NCBI RefSeq assembly: GCF_020859565.1
Contig: NZ_JAJHUO010000025.1
Location: forward strand, 108,945-172,944
Source: Saccharothrix luteola
GTDB lineage: Bacteria; Actinomycetota; Actinomycetes; Mycobacteriales; Pseudonocardiaceae
Length of the DNA: 64,000 nt
Direction: 5' to 3'
Positions 32,296 to 40,981 of this stretch are shown here, in pieces. A model generated the notes under the pieces. It was not told where the DNA came from. It saw only the letters and a program-made list of their open reading frames with translations, and ran no database searches. The position numbers and the translations under genes were made by a program. Positions within the stretch are counted from its first letter, which is position 1, and the number at the start of each line of letters is the position of its first letter.

Positions 32296-33696
32296 ATGAC
32301 GGACATGCGTGTCGACGCACTCGACGTCCACAGCCCGGTCGACGGTCAGCTGATCGGCTGGCTGCCCACCGCCACGGACGAGGACGTGGCTGGCTCAGTG
32401 CTCACCGCGCGTGAGGCGCACCCCGGCTGGGCGGCCACGCCCGCCGCCGAACGGGGAACCGCCCTGAAAGCCGCCGCACAGGCGATCCGGGAGCACGCGA
32501 CGGACCTGGCGAACGTCCTGCGCTCCGAGACCGGCCGCCCGTTCACGTCCGCACGGGACGGTGTGCTGGCCGGCGTGTCCACGTTGGAGCAGTACGCCGA
32601 GCTGGGTCCGGTCCACCGCGGCCGGTCGCTCCAGGGCTCGCACGACGCGGCCGACTTCATGATCCCGCAACCGCGCGGCGTGGTCGTCGCGCTGACACCG
32701 TGGAACGACCCGGTCGCCGTGTCCTGCGGCCTGCTCGGCGCGGCCCTGGTGACCGGCAACACCGTCGTGCACAAGCCGAGCGAGCGCTGCCCGCACACGG
32801 GCGTGCTGCTCGCGCAACTCATGGTCGACCACTTCCCACCGGGCGTGCTCCAGAGCCTCACCGGTGACGCCTCGGTGGGCGCGGCGCTGGCCGCGTCACC
32901 GCACGTGGACGTCGTCGCGCACGTCGGCGGCACGGCGACCGGCCGGTCGATCGCCGCCGCGTGCGCCCGGACCGGCGCGAAGGCCCTGCTGGAGAACGGC
33001 GGCAACGACCCGCTGCTGGTCGACGCCGACGTGGACCCGGTCTGGGCCGCCGAGCAGGCCGCGATCGGCGCGTTCACCAACGCGGGCCAGCTGTGCACGT
33101 CCGTCGAACGGATCTTCGTGCACCGGGCCGCCGCCGACGGCTTCCTGGACGCGCTGTGCGAGGAAGCCCGGCGGTGGAACGCCGACCCGCAGCCCCTGGT
33201 GGACCTCCGGATGCGGGAGCACGTGCACGCGCACGTCGCCGAGGCGGTGGCGGACGGCGCGCAACCGCTGGTCGGCGGCGAGATCCCGGACCGCGAGGGC
33301 GCGTACTACCCGGCCACCGTGCTCGACCGCTGCACGCCGGACATGCGCGTGATGAGGGAGGAGACGTTCGGCCCGGTCGCGCCCGTGCGCGTGGTCGCGT
33401 CGTTCGAGGAGGGCCTGGCCGAGGCGTGCGTGGACGAGCACGGCCTGGCCGCGACCGTGCTCACCGGGTCCATGGCGCACGCGCAGCACGCGTGGCGGGC
33501 GCTGCCCGTCGGCACGGTGAAGGTCAACGCGGTGTTCGGCGGTGCTCCGGGCGGCGCGGCCCAGCCGCGCCGGCTGTCCGGCACCGGGTTCGGCTACGGT
33601 CCCGAGCTGCTGGACGAGATGACGACGGTGAAGGTCGTGCACCTCGGGCAGGCTCAGATCCAGCCCTCGTCCCAGGCCAGCCGGGCGGCCTCGTAG
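32296..33696 (+). CDS. Aldehyde dehydrogenase family protein
   Basis: A 466-residue ALDH with VALTPWNDPV, HKPSE, the catalytic Glu in LLENGGNDP (instead of the usual ELGG), catalytic Cys in NAGQLCTSVER and the late EETFGPVAPV. The fold is complete. It is preceded by a GTTT-GGGTAC promoter. Its last 43 bases overlap, on the opposite strand, the end of the LuxR-type response regulator gene, so the final Gln/Ser/Ala-rich residues may be a run-on past an ancestral stop. Confidence 0.9.
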   Translation: MTDMRVDALDVHSPVDGQLIGWLPTATDEDVAGSVLTAREAHPGWAATPAAERGTALKAAAQAIREHATDLANVLRSETGRPFTSARDGVLAGVSTLEQYAELGPVHRGRSLQGSHDAADFMIPQPRGVVVALTPWNDPVAVSCGLLGAALVTGNTVVHKPSERCPHTGVLLAQLMVDHFPPGVLQSLTGDASVGAALAASPHVDVVAHVGGTATGRSIAAACARTGAKALLENGGNDPLLVDADVDPVWAAEQAAIGAFTNAGQLCTSVERIFVHRAAADGFLDALCEEARRWNADPQPLVDLRMREHVHAHVAEAVADGAQPLVGGEIPDREGAYYPATVLDRCTPDMRVMREETFGPVAPVRVVASFEEGLAEACVDEHGLAATVLTGSMAHAQHAWRALPVGTVKVNAVFGGAPGGAAQPRRLSGTGFGYGPELLDEMTTVKVVHLGQAQIQPSSQASRAAS

Positions 33697-34256
33697 CGGG
33701 TGGCCACGCCGAGCTTCGTCATCGCCGACGACAGGTAGTTGCGCACCGTGCCCGCCGCCAGGTGGGCCTCACCGGCGATCGTGGCCACCGTGCCGCCCTG
33801 GAGCGCGTACCGCAGCACGTCCAGCTCCCGCGCGGTCAACGGGCACACGCCCTCGGTCAACGCGGCGGCGGCGATCTCGGAGTCCACGTAACGCCGGCCC
33901 GCGTGCACGTCCCGCAGGATCGAGGCGAGCTGCGCGGCCGGCGTCGTCTTGGGCACGAACCCGCGCACACCCGCGCTCAACGCCCGCCGCAGCACGCCCG
34001 GCCGCGCGTGCCGGGTCACGATCACCACCGCGACACCGTCCAGCCCGCGCACCGCCTCCGCCGCGAGCACGCCGTCCCGCCGCGGCATCTCCAGGTCGAA
34101 CACCGCGATGTCGGGCCGGTGCGCGCGCACCGCCGCGACCGCCGCGTCGCCGTCGCTGGCCTGCGCGACCACCGAGATGTCGTCCTCCAGCTCCAGCAAC
34201 GCCGCCAGCGCGCCCCGGATCAGGTCCTCGTCGTCGGCCAGCACCACGCGGATCAC
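33654..34256 (-). CDS. NarL/LuxR-family response regulator, DesR-like
   Basis: A 200-residue regulator: receiver (VVLADDEDLIR, phospho-Asp in IAVFDLEMPRRDG, TRHARPG, FVPKTTPA) and a C-terminal LuxR-type helix-turn-helix (CPLTARELDVLRYA, TVRNYLSSAMTKLG). Pairs with the overlapping upstream histidine kinase. The divergent ABC exporter beyond the kinase is its likely target. Confidence 0.92.
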   Translation of the reverse strand: MIRVVLADDEDLIRGALAALLELEDDISVVAQASDGDAAVAAVRAHRPDIAVFDLEMPRRDGVLAAEAVRGLDGVAVVIVTRHARPGVLRRALSAGVRGFVPKTTPAAQLASILRDVHAGRRYVDSEIAAAALTEGVCPLTARELDVLRYALQGGTVATIAGEAHLAAGTVRNYLSSAMTKLGVATRYEAARLAWDEGWI

Positions 34257-35392
34257 CGGCCCACCCCCGCCTTGCCGACCAGCTCGAACCCGTCCGGACC
34301 CGCCGGACCACCGTCGACGCGCCCGCCGACGGTGGCGAACCGCTCGCGCAACCCGGCCAGCCCCGCACCGCCCTCGCCGTCCGCGCCCGGGAAGTCGGCC
34401 GGCACGCCGTCGTTGCGCAGCCGCACGCACACCTGGCCGTCGACCGACTCGATCAGCACCGAGCAGCGCCGCGCCCGGCTGTGCCGCAGCACGTTCGTCG
34501 TGCCCTCCCGCACCAGCGCCCCGAACAGCGGCTGCAACGGCGGCGGCACGCCCGCCGCGTCACCGGAGACCGTCGTCTCGATGCCCGCCGCCCGCAGCAC
34601 GCCCACCGCGTTCGTGATCTCCGTGCCCAGGCTCGCCCGCCGGTAGCCCTGCACCACCTCGCGGGTCTCCTTCAGCGCCGTCCGCGCCAGCTCCGCCACC
34701 TCGCCCGCGTGCTGCCTGGCCAGCTCGTCGTCCCGGCCGATCAGCCGCTGCGCCAGCTCGCCCTTCAGCGCGATGGCCTGCAGGTGGTGGCCCTGGATGT
34801 CGTGCAGGTCGGCGGCGAACCGCAACCGCTCCTCGGCCACGGCCAGCGCCTCGGCGGTCTTGCGGCTCTGCTCCTGCCTCACCGCCAGGTCCCACATCCA
34901 CAGCTGGGCCAGGTCGGCGAACACCAGCGCGACGACCATCACCCCGGCCATGAGCATCGCCGGACCGGCGTCCTCACCGCCGAACAGCCCGCCCGTCGCG
35001 ACGGAGAGCACCGCCATCAGCGCCACCACCGGCCACCGGCGGCGGGCCGGCAGGATCGCGCCCACGTGGGCGACCACCAGGGCGGGCAGCACGGCCCAGA
35101 CGGGCATGAAGCCGTGGGCGCCGCTCGTCACCGCCCACGCCACCAGCGCCACCGCGAACGTCGCCGCGTGCTCCCAGGGCGGGCCGTCACCGCGGCCCAG
35201 CCCGACCATCGCCTGCCGCATGTACCGCACGTGCTGGACGATCACCAGGGTCACGGCCGCCGCCAGCAGCACCGACGTCAGCACGCCGTAGTCGTGCGCG
35301 AACAAGTCGGCCACCGTGCCCAGGGCGACCACCACGCCGCCGGCCACGACGGTCCACCACGTGTAGCGGCGGAGCCCGTTCAAGGGAGTCAC
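34253..35392 (-). CDS. Sensor histidine kinase, DesK/HisKA_3 type
   Basis: A 379-residue kinase with four to five transmembrane helices in the first 170 residues, the phospho-acceptor FAADLHDIQGHHLQAIAL typical of HisKA_3, and an ATPase domain with REGTTNVLRHS and GGAGLAGLRERF. GTG 35392 is chosen because upstream codons run into the intergenic operator; no strong Shine-Dalgarno is visible. Divergent from an ABC transporter across about 110 bases, a common arrangement for drug or envelope-stress export modules. Confidence 0.9.
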   Translation of the reverse strand: MTPLNGLRRYTWWTVVAGGVVVALGTVADLFAHDYGVLTSVLLAAAVTLVIVQHVRYMRQAMVGLGRGDGPPWEHAATFAVALVAWAVTSGAHGFMPVWAVLPALVVAHVGAILPARRRWPVVALMAVLSVATGGLFGGEDAGPAMLMAGVMVVALVFADLAQLWMWDLAVRQEQSRKTAEALAVAEERLRFAADLHDIQGHHLQAIALKGELAQRLIGRDDELARQHAGEVAELARTALKETREVVQGYRRASLGTEITNAVGVLRAAGIETTVSGDAAGVPPPLQPLFGALVREGTTNVLRHSRARRCSVLIESVDGQVCVRLRNDGVPADFPGADGEGGAGLAGLRERFATVGGRVDGGPAGPDGFELVGKAGVGR

Positions 35393-35431
35393 ACCGACGA
35401 ATCTACGAGTCGGATCGCGCACCTGTCTGCT

Positions 35432-35443
35432 GACATCTGTCAC
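35432..35443. promoter_or_regulatory. Candidate response-regulator operator TGACA-TC-TGTCA
   Basis: A perfect 5-base inverted repeat with 2-base centre, located between the divergent DesK-like kinase and ABC exporter. A binding site for the neighbouring regulator is plausible but unproven. Confidence 0.45.
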
Positions 35444-35501
35444 AGGGACCGGTGAGCCACGGCACTGGGTGCGGCACGGGCGCGCGACCACGATGGTGGC
35501 C

Positions 35502-36416
35502 ATGGGAGAGACAGTGATCGACGTGGCCGGCCTGAGGTGCCGCTACGGGGACTTCGAAGCCGTGCGAGGGGTGGACTTCGAGGTTCAGCGGGGGGAGCTG
35601 TTCGCGCTCCTGGGCACCAACGGCGCGGGCAAGACCACGACGATGGAGACCTTGGAAGGGCTGCGCGCCCCGTTCGCCGGCACCGTGCGGGTGCTGGGGC
35701 TCGACCCGTTCCGGGAACGGGCGGCGTTGCGCTCGCGCACCGGGATCATGTTGCAGGACAGCGGGTTCCCGGCCGACCTGACCGCGCGCGAGATGGTGGC
35801 GCTGTGGGGCGTCACGAGCGGTCGGCGCGCCACCGAGGACGTGCTGGAGCGGCTGGACCTGGCGCACCGGCGCGACGTGCGGATCAAGCAGCTGTCCGGC
35901 GGCGAGCGGCGGCGGCTCGACCTCGCGCTGGCCGTGCTCGGCCGGCCGGAGCTGCTGTTCCTGGACGAGCCGACGACCGGGTTGGACCCCGAGTCGCGGC
36001 AGCGGACGTGGGAGGTGGTGCGCGGGTTGCTGGTCGAGGGCACGACCGTGGTGCTGACCACGCACTACCTGGAGGAGGCCGAGTCGCTCGCGCACCGGCT
36101 CGCGATCCTGCACGAGGGCCTGGTCGCGGTGTCCGGCGCGCTGGTGGACGTGCTCGCCGCCCAGCCGGCGCGGATCGAGTTCGACCTGCCGGACCGGCTC
36201 GACGTGGGGGCGTTGCCGATGTTGTCCGGCGACGTGGTGCACCGGCCGACCGGTCGGGTCGAGGTGCGCACCGGCGAGCTGCAGGACGACATGGCGGAGT
36301 TGCTGGCGTGGGCGCGGCGGGAGGGCCTGAGGTTGGGCCGGATCCGCGCGCACCACGCGTCGTTGGAGGACGTGTTCCACAGTGCCCGGACGGGCAAGGA
36401 GGTAGTGGCCGCATGA
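35502..36416 (+). CDS. ABC transporter ATP-binding protein (drug-efflux type)
   Basis: A 304-residue DrrA-like ATPase: Walker A GTNGAGKTTT, Q loop LQDSGFP, signature LSGGERRRLDLA, Walker B LLFLDEPTTGLDP, H loop TTHYLEEAE, and a C-terminal regulatory extension ending EDVFHSARTGKE. ATG 35502 or 35493 (in frame) may start it. Overlaps the permease by four bases. Confidence 0.93.
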   Translation: MGETVIDVAGLRCRYGDFEAVRGVDFEVQRGELFALLGTNGAGKTTTMETLEGLRAPFAGTVRVLGLDPFRERAALRSRTGIMLQDSGFPADLTAREMVALWGVTSGRRATEDVLERLDLAHRRDVRIKQLSGGERRRLDLALAVLGRPELLFLDEPTTGLDPESRQRTWEVVRGLLVEGTTVVLTTHYLEEAESLAHRLAILHEGLVAVSGALVDVLAAQPARIEFDLPDRLDVGALPMLSGDVVHRPTGRVEVRTGELQDDMAELLAWARREGLRLGRIRAHHASLEDVFHSARTGKEVVAA

Positions 36417-37117
36417 TCGCCGCACTGGGCGTGGCCGAGCTGAAGCTCCTGCTGCGCAACCGGACCGCCGCCGCGTTGGCCGTGCTGATGCCGCTGGCGA
36501 CGGGTGTCTACTTCGCGCTGACGATGGACGGCGAGGACACCGGCTGGACGATGGTCGTCACGCTCCAACTGCTGTTCTCGTTCGGGTTCACCGTGTACGT
36601 GACGGTGACGACCTCGTTGACCGCCCGCAGGCAGGACCTCTACCTGAAGCGGCTGCGGACGGGCGCGGCGTCGGACGTCGTCGTGCTGACCGGCGTCCTG
36701 CTGCCGGTGGTGGTGCTCGGCCTCGCGCAGGCGTGCGTGCTGCTGGGCATCAGCGTGGCGGCGGGCGCGCCGGTGCCCGCCCGGCCCGAGCTGCTGGTGC
36801 TCGCCATGGTCGGCGGCGTGGCGCTCAGCTGCGCGGCGGGCGTGTGCACCAGCGGTGTCACCGGCACGGCGGAACTCGCCCAGATCACCACGGCGCCGTT
36901 CTTCTTCGCCCTGATCCTCGGCGGGCTGTTCGGGTCGAACGGCAACCTGGAGCTGCCGGTGTTCCTCGTGCCGGGCACCGGCCTCGGCACGCTGGTCGGC
37001 GCGGCTTGGGGCGGACCGGCCGACCAGATCGGCCCGGCGGTGTTGTCCGTGGCGCTGTGGACCGTCGCCGCCACCGCCCTGGCCGTCCGCTTCTTCCGCT
37101 GGGACCCGCGCGGGTAG
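36413..37117 (+). CDS. ABC-2 type transporter permease
   Basis: A 234-residue membrane protein with six hydrophobic segments and the ABC-2 pattern (LKLLLRNRTAAALAVLMPL at the N-terminus, VFLVPGTGLGTLV near the end). Forms an exporter with the ATPase it overlaps. Substrate unknown; possibly a drug or lipid, under DesKR-like control. Confidence 0.9.
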   Translation: MIAALGVAELKLLLRNRTAAALAVLMPLATGVYFALTMDGEDTGWTMVVTLQLLFSFGFTVYVTVTTSLTARRQDLYLKRLRTGAASDVVVLTGVLLPVVVLGLAQACVLLGISVAAGAPVPARPELLVLAMVGGVALSCAAGVCTSGVTGTAELAQITTAPFFFALILGGLFGSNGNLELPVFLVPGTGLGTLVGAAWGGPADQIGPAVLSVALWTVAATALAVRFFRWDPRG

Positions 37118-37121
37118 GCCG

Positions 37122-37595
37122 TCAGCCGGCGGGGGAGAAGTCCGCGCTCTGGACGTACTCCATCGCCGCGACGAACGCGGGGTCGACCATCCGGGCCGCC
37201 AGCTCGTCCGGGGTCGGCTCCGCGACGCGCTGGTGGACCCACCACAGGTTGCCGAACGGGTCGCGCACGCGGCTCACCCGGTCGCCCCAGAACAGCTCGG
37301 TCGGCTCGGTCACCACGACCGAGCCGCGGGCGACGGCGCGCCGCAGCACCTCGGCGTCGTCGGCGACGTAGAGCCGCAGGAACGCCGGGGTGGCCGGCCA
37401 CCCCGGCGTGTCGAACATCATCACCACCGAGTCGCCGACGCGGACCTCGGCGTGGCCGATCACCCCGTCGACCTCCACGCGGCCCAGTTCGACGGCGTCG
37501 AGGACGGCGACCGTGAAGTCGATCAGTTCGGCCGTGCGACCTGCGGTGATGATCCAGGGCGTCACGGTGTGGTAGCCGTCGGGCACAACGTTCAC
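37122..37595 (-). CDS. Glyoxalase/bleomycin-resistance (VOC) family protein, PhnB-like
   Basis: A 157-residue VOC protein with the two beta-alpha-beta modules: YHTVTPWIITAGRTAELIDF opens the first, and DRVSRVRDPFGNLWWVHQR closes the second, the typical PhnB/YkcA-like ending. GTG 37595 has GGAGA at seven bases. Ligand unknown. Confidence 0.87.
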   Translation of the reverse strand: MNVVPDGYHTVTPWIITAGRTAELIDFTVAVLDAVELGRVEVDGVIGHAEVRVGDSVVMMFDTPGWPATPAFLRLYVADDAEVLRRAVARGSVVVTEPTELFWGDRVSRVRDPFGNLWWVHQRVAEPTPDELAARMVDPAFVAAMEYVQSADFSPAG

Positions 37596-37665
37596 TTGAT
37601 CGTCTCCTCGTTCCGGGGTTCTCCGACGAGGACGACGGTAGTGACGATGTAGGTCGGCTCCGGTC

Positions 37666-38946
37666 CTACTTCGGGTGTCGCCTGCCCAACGAGACCAGGT
37701 GGAACCCCGCCTCGGCCACCTTCTCGGCCGGCAGCAGGTTGCGGGTGTCCACGATGACCGGCCGGGCCATCGCGGCGGCCAGGTTCGGCCAGTCCAGCTC
37801 CGCGAACTCCGGCCACTCGGTCAGCACCACCAGCCCGTCCGCGCCCTCGGCCACCGCCTCGGCCGAGTCGAGCACCCGCACCGGGCCGCAGTCCTCCGCG
37901 ACGCACGGGTCGTAGCCGGTGAGCCGCGCGCCCTCCGCCGCCAGCAGCGAGGCGACCGCCAGGGCGGGCGAGTCGCGCAGGTCGTCGGTGCCGGCCTTGA
38001 ACGTCAGCCCGAGCAGCCCGAGCCGCATGCCCGCCAACGTGCCGCCCACCGCCTCGCGCACCATCGCGACCACGCGGTGCGCCTGGTGGCCGTTCGTGCC
38101 GATGGTCGCGCGCAGGAGCGGGAAGTCGACCCGCGCGTCCTCCGCCGTGGACAGCAGCGCCCTGGTGTCCTTGGGGAAGCACGAACCACCCCAGCCCGGA
38201 CCCGGCTCCAGGAACGACGACCCGATCCGGTCGTCCAGCCGCATGCCCTCGGTCACGTCGCCGATGTCCGCCCCGACCCGCTCGCACAGCTCGGCCAGGC
38301 TGTTGACGTAGGACAGCTTCATCGCCAGGAAGCAGTTGCTGGCGTACTTCACCAGCTCGGCGCTCGCGCTGCCGGTGACCAGCGCGGGCGCGCCGGTGCC
38401 CGCGTACAGCGCGACCACCCGCCGTGCCGCGTCCTCCGCCTCCGACCCGACCACGACCCGTTGGGGTCGCAGGAAGTCGTCCACCGCGTGCCCCTCTCGC
38501 AGGAACTCCGGGTTGGACACCACCTGCACGTCCGGCCGGTCCACCAGCTCCGCCACCCGCTCGGTCGTGCCGGCGGGCACCGTCGACTTGATCACCAGGA
38601 CGCAGCCGGGCCGGACCGCGTCCCGTGCCTCGCGCAGCACCGCGTTCACCGCGGTGAGGTCGGCCGCGCCGTCCGCGCCGGTCGGCGTCGGCACGCAGAG
38701 GAACACGAAGTCCACATCGGACAGCGCGTCGGCGTTGCCGAGCACGAACCGCAGCCGCGCGGCCCGCAACCCCTCCGCGACCAGGTCCGCCAGCCCCGGC
38801 TCGTGCGCGCCGATCTCGGCCCGGCCGAGCGCCGCCACCTTCGCCCCGTCCACGTCCGCGCACACGACGGTGTGCCCGAGCCGTGCGAAGCAGGCCGCGG
38901 TGGTCAACCCGACATAGCCCGCGCCGATGACGCCGATCCTGGCCAC
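37666..38946 (-). CDS. UDP-glucose 6-dehydrogenase
   Basis: A 426-residue UDP-glucose/GDP-mannose dehydrogenase: NAD loop VIGAGYVGLTTAACFA, VPTPTGADGAADL, STVPAGTT, NPEFLREGHAVDDF, the catalytic loop GWGGSCFPKDT with the nucleophile Cys, and C-terminal GLTFKAGTDDLRDSPAL. It oxidises UDP-glucose to UDP-glucuronate, the substrate of the UDP-xylose synthase encoded at the head of the same run. GTG 38946 with GGAGG at six bases; its first 43 bases lie inside the end of the GT9 gene. Confidence 0.94.
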   Translation of the reverse strand: MARIGVIGAGYVGLTTAACFARLGHTVVCADVDGAKVAALGRAEIGAHEPGLADLVAEGLRAARLRFVLGNADALSDVDFVFLCVPTPTGADGAADLTAVNAVLREARDAVRPGCVLVIKSTVPAGTTERVAELVDRPDVQVVSNPEFLREGHAVDDFLRPQRVVVGSEAEDAARRVVALYAGTGAPALVTGSASAELVKYASNCFLAMKLSYVNSLAELCERVGADIGDVTEGMRLDDRIGSSFLEPGPGWGGSCFPKDTRALLSTAEDARVDFPLLRATIGTNGHQAHRVVAMVREAVGGTLAGMRLGLLGLTFKAGTDDLRDSPALAVASLLAAEGARLTGYDPCVAEDCGPVRVLDSAEAVAEGADGLVVLTEWPEFAELDWPNLAAAMARPVIVDTRNLLPAEKVAEAGFHLVSLGRRHPK

Positions 38947-39794
38947 GGTCCACCTCCCAGCAGCGATCGTGCGGCGTCGAGCACCTCGTCCGCGGTGATC
39001 CCGAGCAGCCCCGGGTCGGGTCGGTCGGCGAACGTGTCGCCGGTCGTGCCGTGCCACAGCACGTGGTGAGGCCCCGACCTCGGTCCCCACTCGGCCGGGG
39101 GCACCGGCCCGAACAGCACCACGGACGGCGTGCCGTAGGCGGTGGCGACGTGGGCCACGCCGGTGTCGCCGCAGACGACGAGTCGCGCGCCGGCCACCAG
39201 GTCGAGCAGCCCGGCCAGGTCCCCGATCCGCGTCCGCCCCGGCGCGACCGCGCGGACCAGGGGCTCCTCGGCGGGGCTCCCGGTCACCACCACGTCCGGG
39301 CCCAACGCCCGCGCCACCGCCGCGAACCGGTCGGCCGGCCAACGGCGGGCGGCGTGGCTCGCGCCGGGGTGCACGACGATCGCGTCGTGGTGTGGCAACG
39401 GCGGCAGGCGCAGGTCGGCCGGGTCGCAGGCGATGCCGAACTGCGCCAGCAGCCGGCACCACCGCAGCACCTCGTGCTGGTGCCGGGGCCACGGCACGTG
39501 CACGCCGTGCGTGATCAGGCGGGCGGGGTGGGTGGCGCGGAGCAGTTCGGTGCTCTGCGGCCCGCGTCCGTGCAGGTTGACCGCCAGGTCCGGCGAGTCG
39601 TAGTCGAGGGGCACGAGCCCTTCGGTGGGCAGCAGCCGGTCGACCGCGTCGATCCGGGCCACCGCGTCGGCCAGCCAACCCGGTGCGGCCAGGGTGATCT
39701 CGGCCTCGGGGTGCGCCCGGCGCAACCCGCGCAGCGCGGGCACGGCCGTCAGGAGGTCGCCGAGCCCGAGCGCGCGCAACACGAGCATCCTCAC
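38904..39794 (-). CDS. Glycosyltransferase family 9
   Basis: A 296-residue second GT9 (heptosyltransferase-like) protein: MLVLRALGLGDLLTAVPALRGLRR at the N-terminus, VVHPGASHAARRWPADRF, VVTGSPAEE, and CGDTGVAHVATAYGTPSVVLFGP. It is short compared with WaaC/F (about 320-350). Its presence in the UDP-xylose cluster links this cluster to the ADP-heptose operon about 20 kb away. Confidence 0.87.
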   Translation of the reverse strand: MRMLVLRALGLGDLLTAVPALRGLRRAHPEAEITLAAPGWLADAVARIDAVDRLLPTEGLVPLDYDSPDLAVNLHGRGPQSTELLRATHPARLITHGVHVPWPRHQHEVLRWCRLLAQFGIACDPADLRLPPLPHHDAIVVHPGASHAARRWPADRFAAVARALGPDVVVTGSPAEEPLVRAVAPGRTRIGDLAGLLDLVAGARLVVCGDTGVAHVATAYGTPSVVLFGPVPPAEWGPRSGPHHVLWHGTTGDTFADRPDPGLLGITADEVLDAARSLLGGGPWPGSASSARAMSG

Positions 39795-40981
39795 GACCGC
39801 ACCGTCCCGGTCCCGGGATCAATCCCGGCCTCGCGCCCCGCCCCGGACTTGCCTGCCGCCCCGCGTTCGTCCGCCTTCGCAGATCCGCGCGCCGACTCCG
39901 CAGACCTGCCTGCCGCCCCGCGCCTGTCCGCCGTCCCGGCCCCGCGTGCCGCCGCCCGCAACTCGACCCGCGAACGCAGTCGACCCAACGCGTCGGCCAC
40001 CAGCACGACCCCCCGACCCGGCCCTCCGACAACCGGCACGGCCCGGTGGCGCACCTCGCCCCGCAGCCGGTGCCAGCACGCCGCGGGCGGGATCGCGAGG
40101 CTGGTCACGACCATCCTCGCCACCTCGTCCCGGGTCTGCGGCCCGGGCGCGATGCGCCGCGCGGCGAACCACCCGGTCAACCCGGCCCACGCCCCGCCGA
40201 ACGCCACCGCCGCCTTCCACCACCCGAGAAGTCCGCAAAGGACCGCCACCCCACCGGCCCCCGTGGTCGCCACGTGCCAGGGCAGCCGGCCGGGCGCGCC
40301 ACCGATCCGCTCACGCCACCGCGGCCCCAACAACCGCCGCACCAACGCGTCGTCCGCGTTGCCCCGCTGCTGCTTCAGGCTGGCGAAGAACTCCGCCTCC
40401 CGCACCGGGTGCGTGGTCACCCGATCACCGTTCACGATCCGGTACCCGTGCGCCTGCACGCGCAACGCCAGCTCGGCGTCCTCCCGGTACGCGCGCGGGA
40501 ACCGCTCGTCGAACCCTCCCGCGTGCACCAGAGCCGCCCGCCGGTACGCCATGTCCGCCGTGATCCACCGGGCATCGGCCAACCCCGCCGTGCCGCGCTC
40601 CCAGTCGGTCGGCCTGCGGTCCTCCGGCAGCGGCACGACGATCCGCGCCTGCGACGCCCCGACGTCCAGCCCCAGCCCCGCCAAGTCCGCGGTCAGCCGC
40701 AGCTTCCAGTCACGCGGCGGCACCACGTCGTCGTCCAGGAACGCGACCCACTCGCAGCACGCGGCACGCCACCCGGCGTTGCGCGCGGCGGCCGGGCCAC
40801 GACCGCCGGAACGCAGCACGCGCGCCGAGTGCGTCGGCGGCAAGGGTCCGGCCTCGGGCCGGTCGTCCACCACGATGATCTCGCGCGGCGGCGGGCCGAC
40901 ACCGTGCTCCACCGCGTTCAGCACGACGCGCAGGCTGTCCCGGCCGACGGTGGGGATGACCACCGCGTAGTCGACGCTCAC
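39791..40981 (-). CDS. Glycosyltransferase family 2 with repetitive C-terminal tail
   Basis: A 396-residue GT2: VVIPTVGRDSLRVVLNA, the DDRPE and DDD metal motifs (WVAFLDDDVVPP), FPRAYREDAELALRVQAHG as the acceptor/base region, then one or two hydrophobic segments. The last 60 residues are Arg/Ala/Gly-rich (GAAGRSAESARGSAKADERG), encoded partly by a 57-base spaced direct repeat (39846-39865 and 39903-39922), so the tail looks like recent expansion. GTG 40981 overlaps the carbamoyltransferase stop. Confidence 0.88.
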   Translation of the reverse strand: MSVDYAVVIPTVGRDSLRVVLNAVEHGVGPPPREIIVVDDRPEAGPLPPTHSARVLRSGGRGPAAARNAGWRAACCEWVAFLDDDVVPPRDWKLRLTADLAGLGLDVGASQARIVVPLPEDRRPTDWERGTAGLADARWITADMAYRRAALVHAGGFDERFPRAYREDAELALRVQAHGYRIVNGDRVTTHPVREAEFFASLKQQRGNADDALVRRLLGPRWRERIGGAPGRLPWHVATTGAGGVAVLCGLLGWWKAAVAFGGAWAGLTGWFAARRIAPGPQTRDEVARMVVTSLAIPPAACWHRLRGEVRHRAVPVVGGPGRGVVLVADALGRLRSRVELRAAARGAGTADRRGAAGRSAESARGSAKADERGAAGKSGAGREAGIDPGTGTVRS

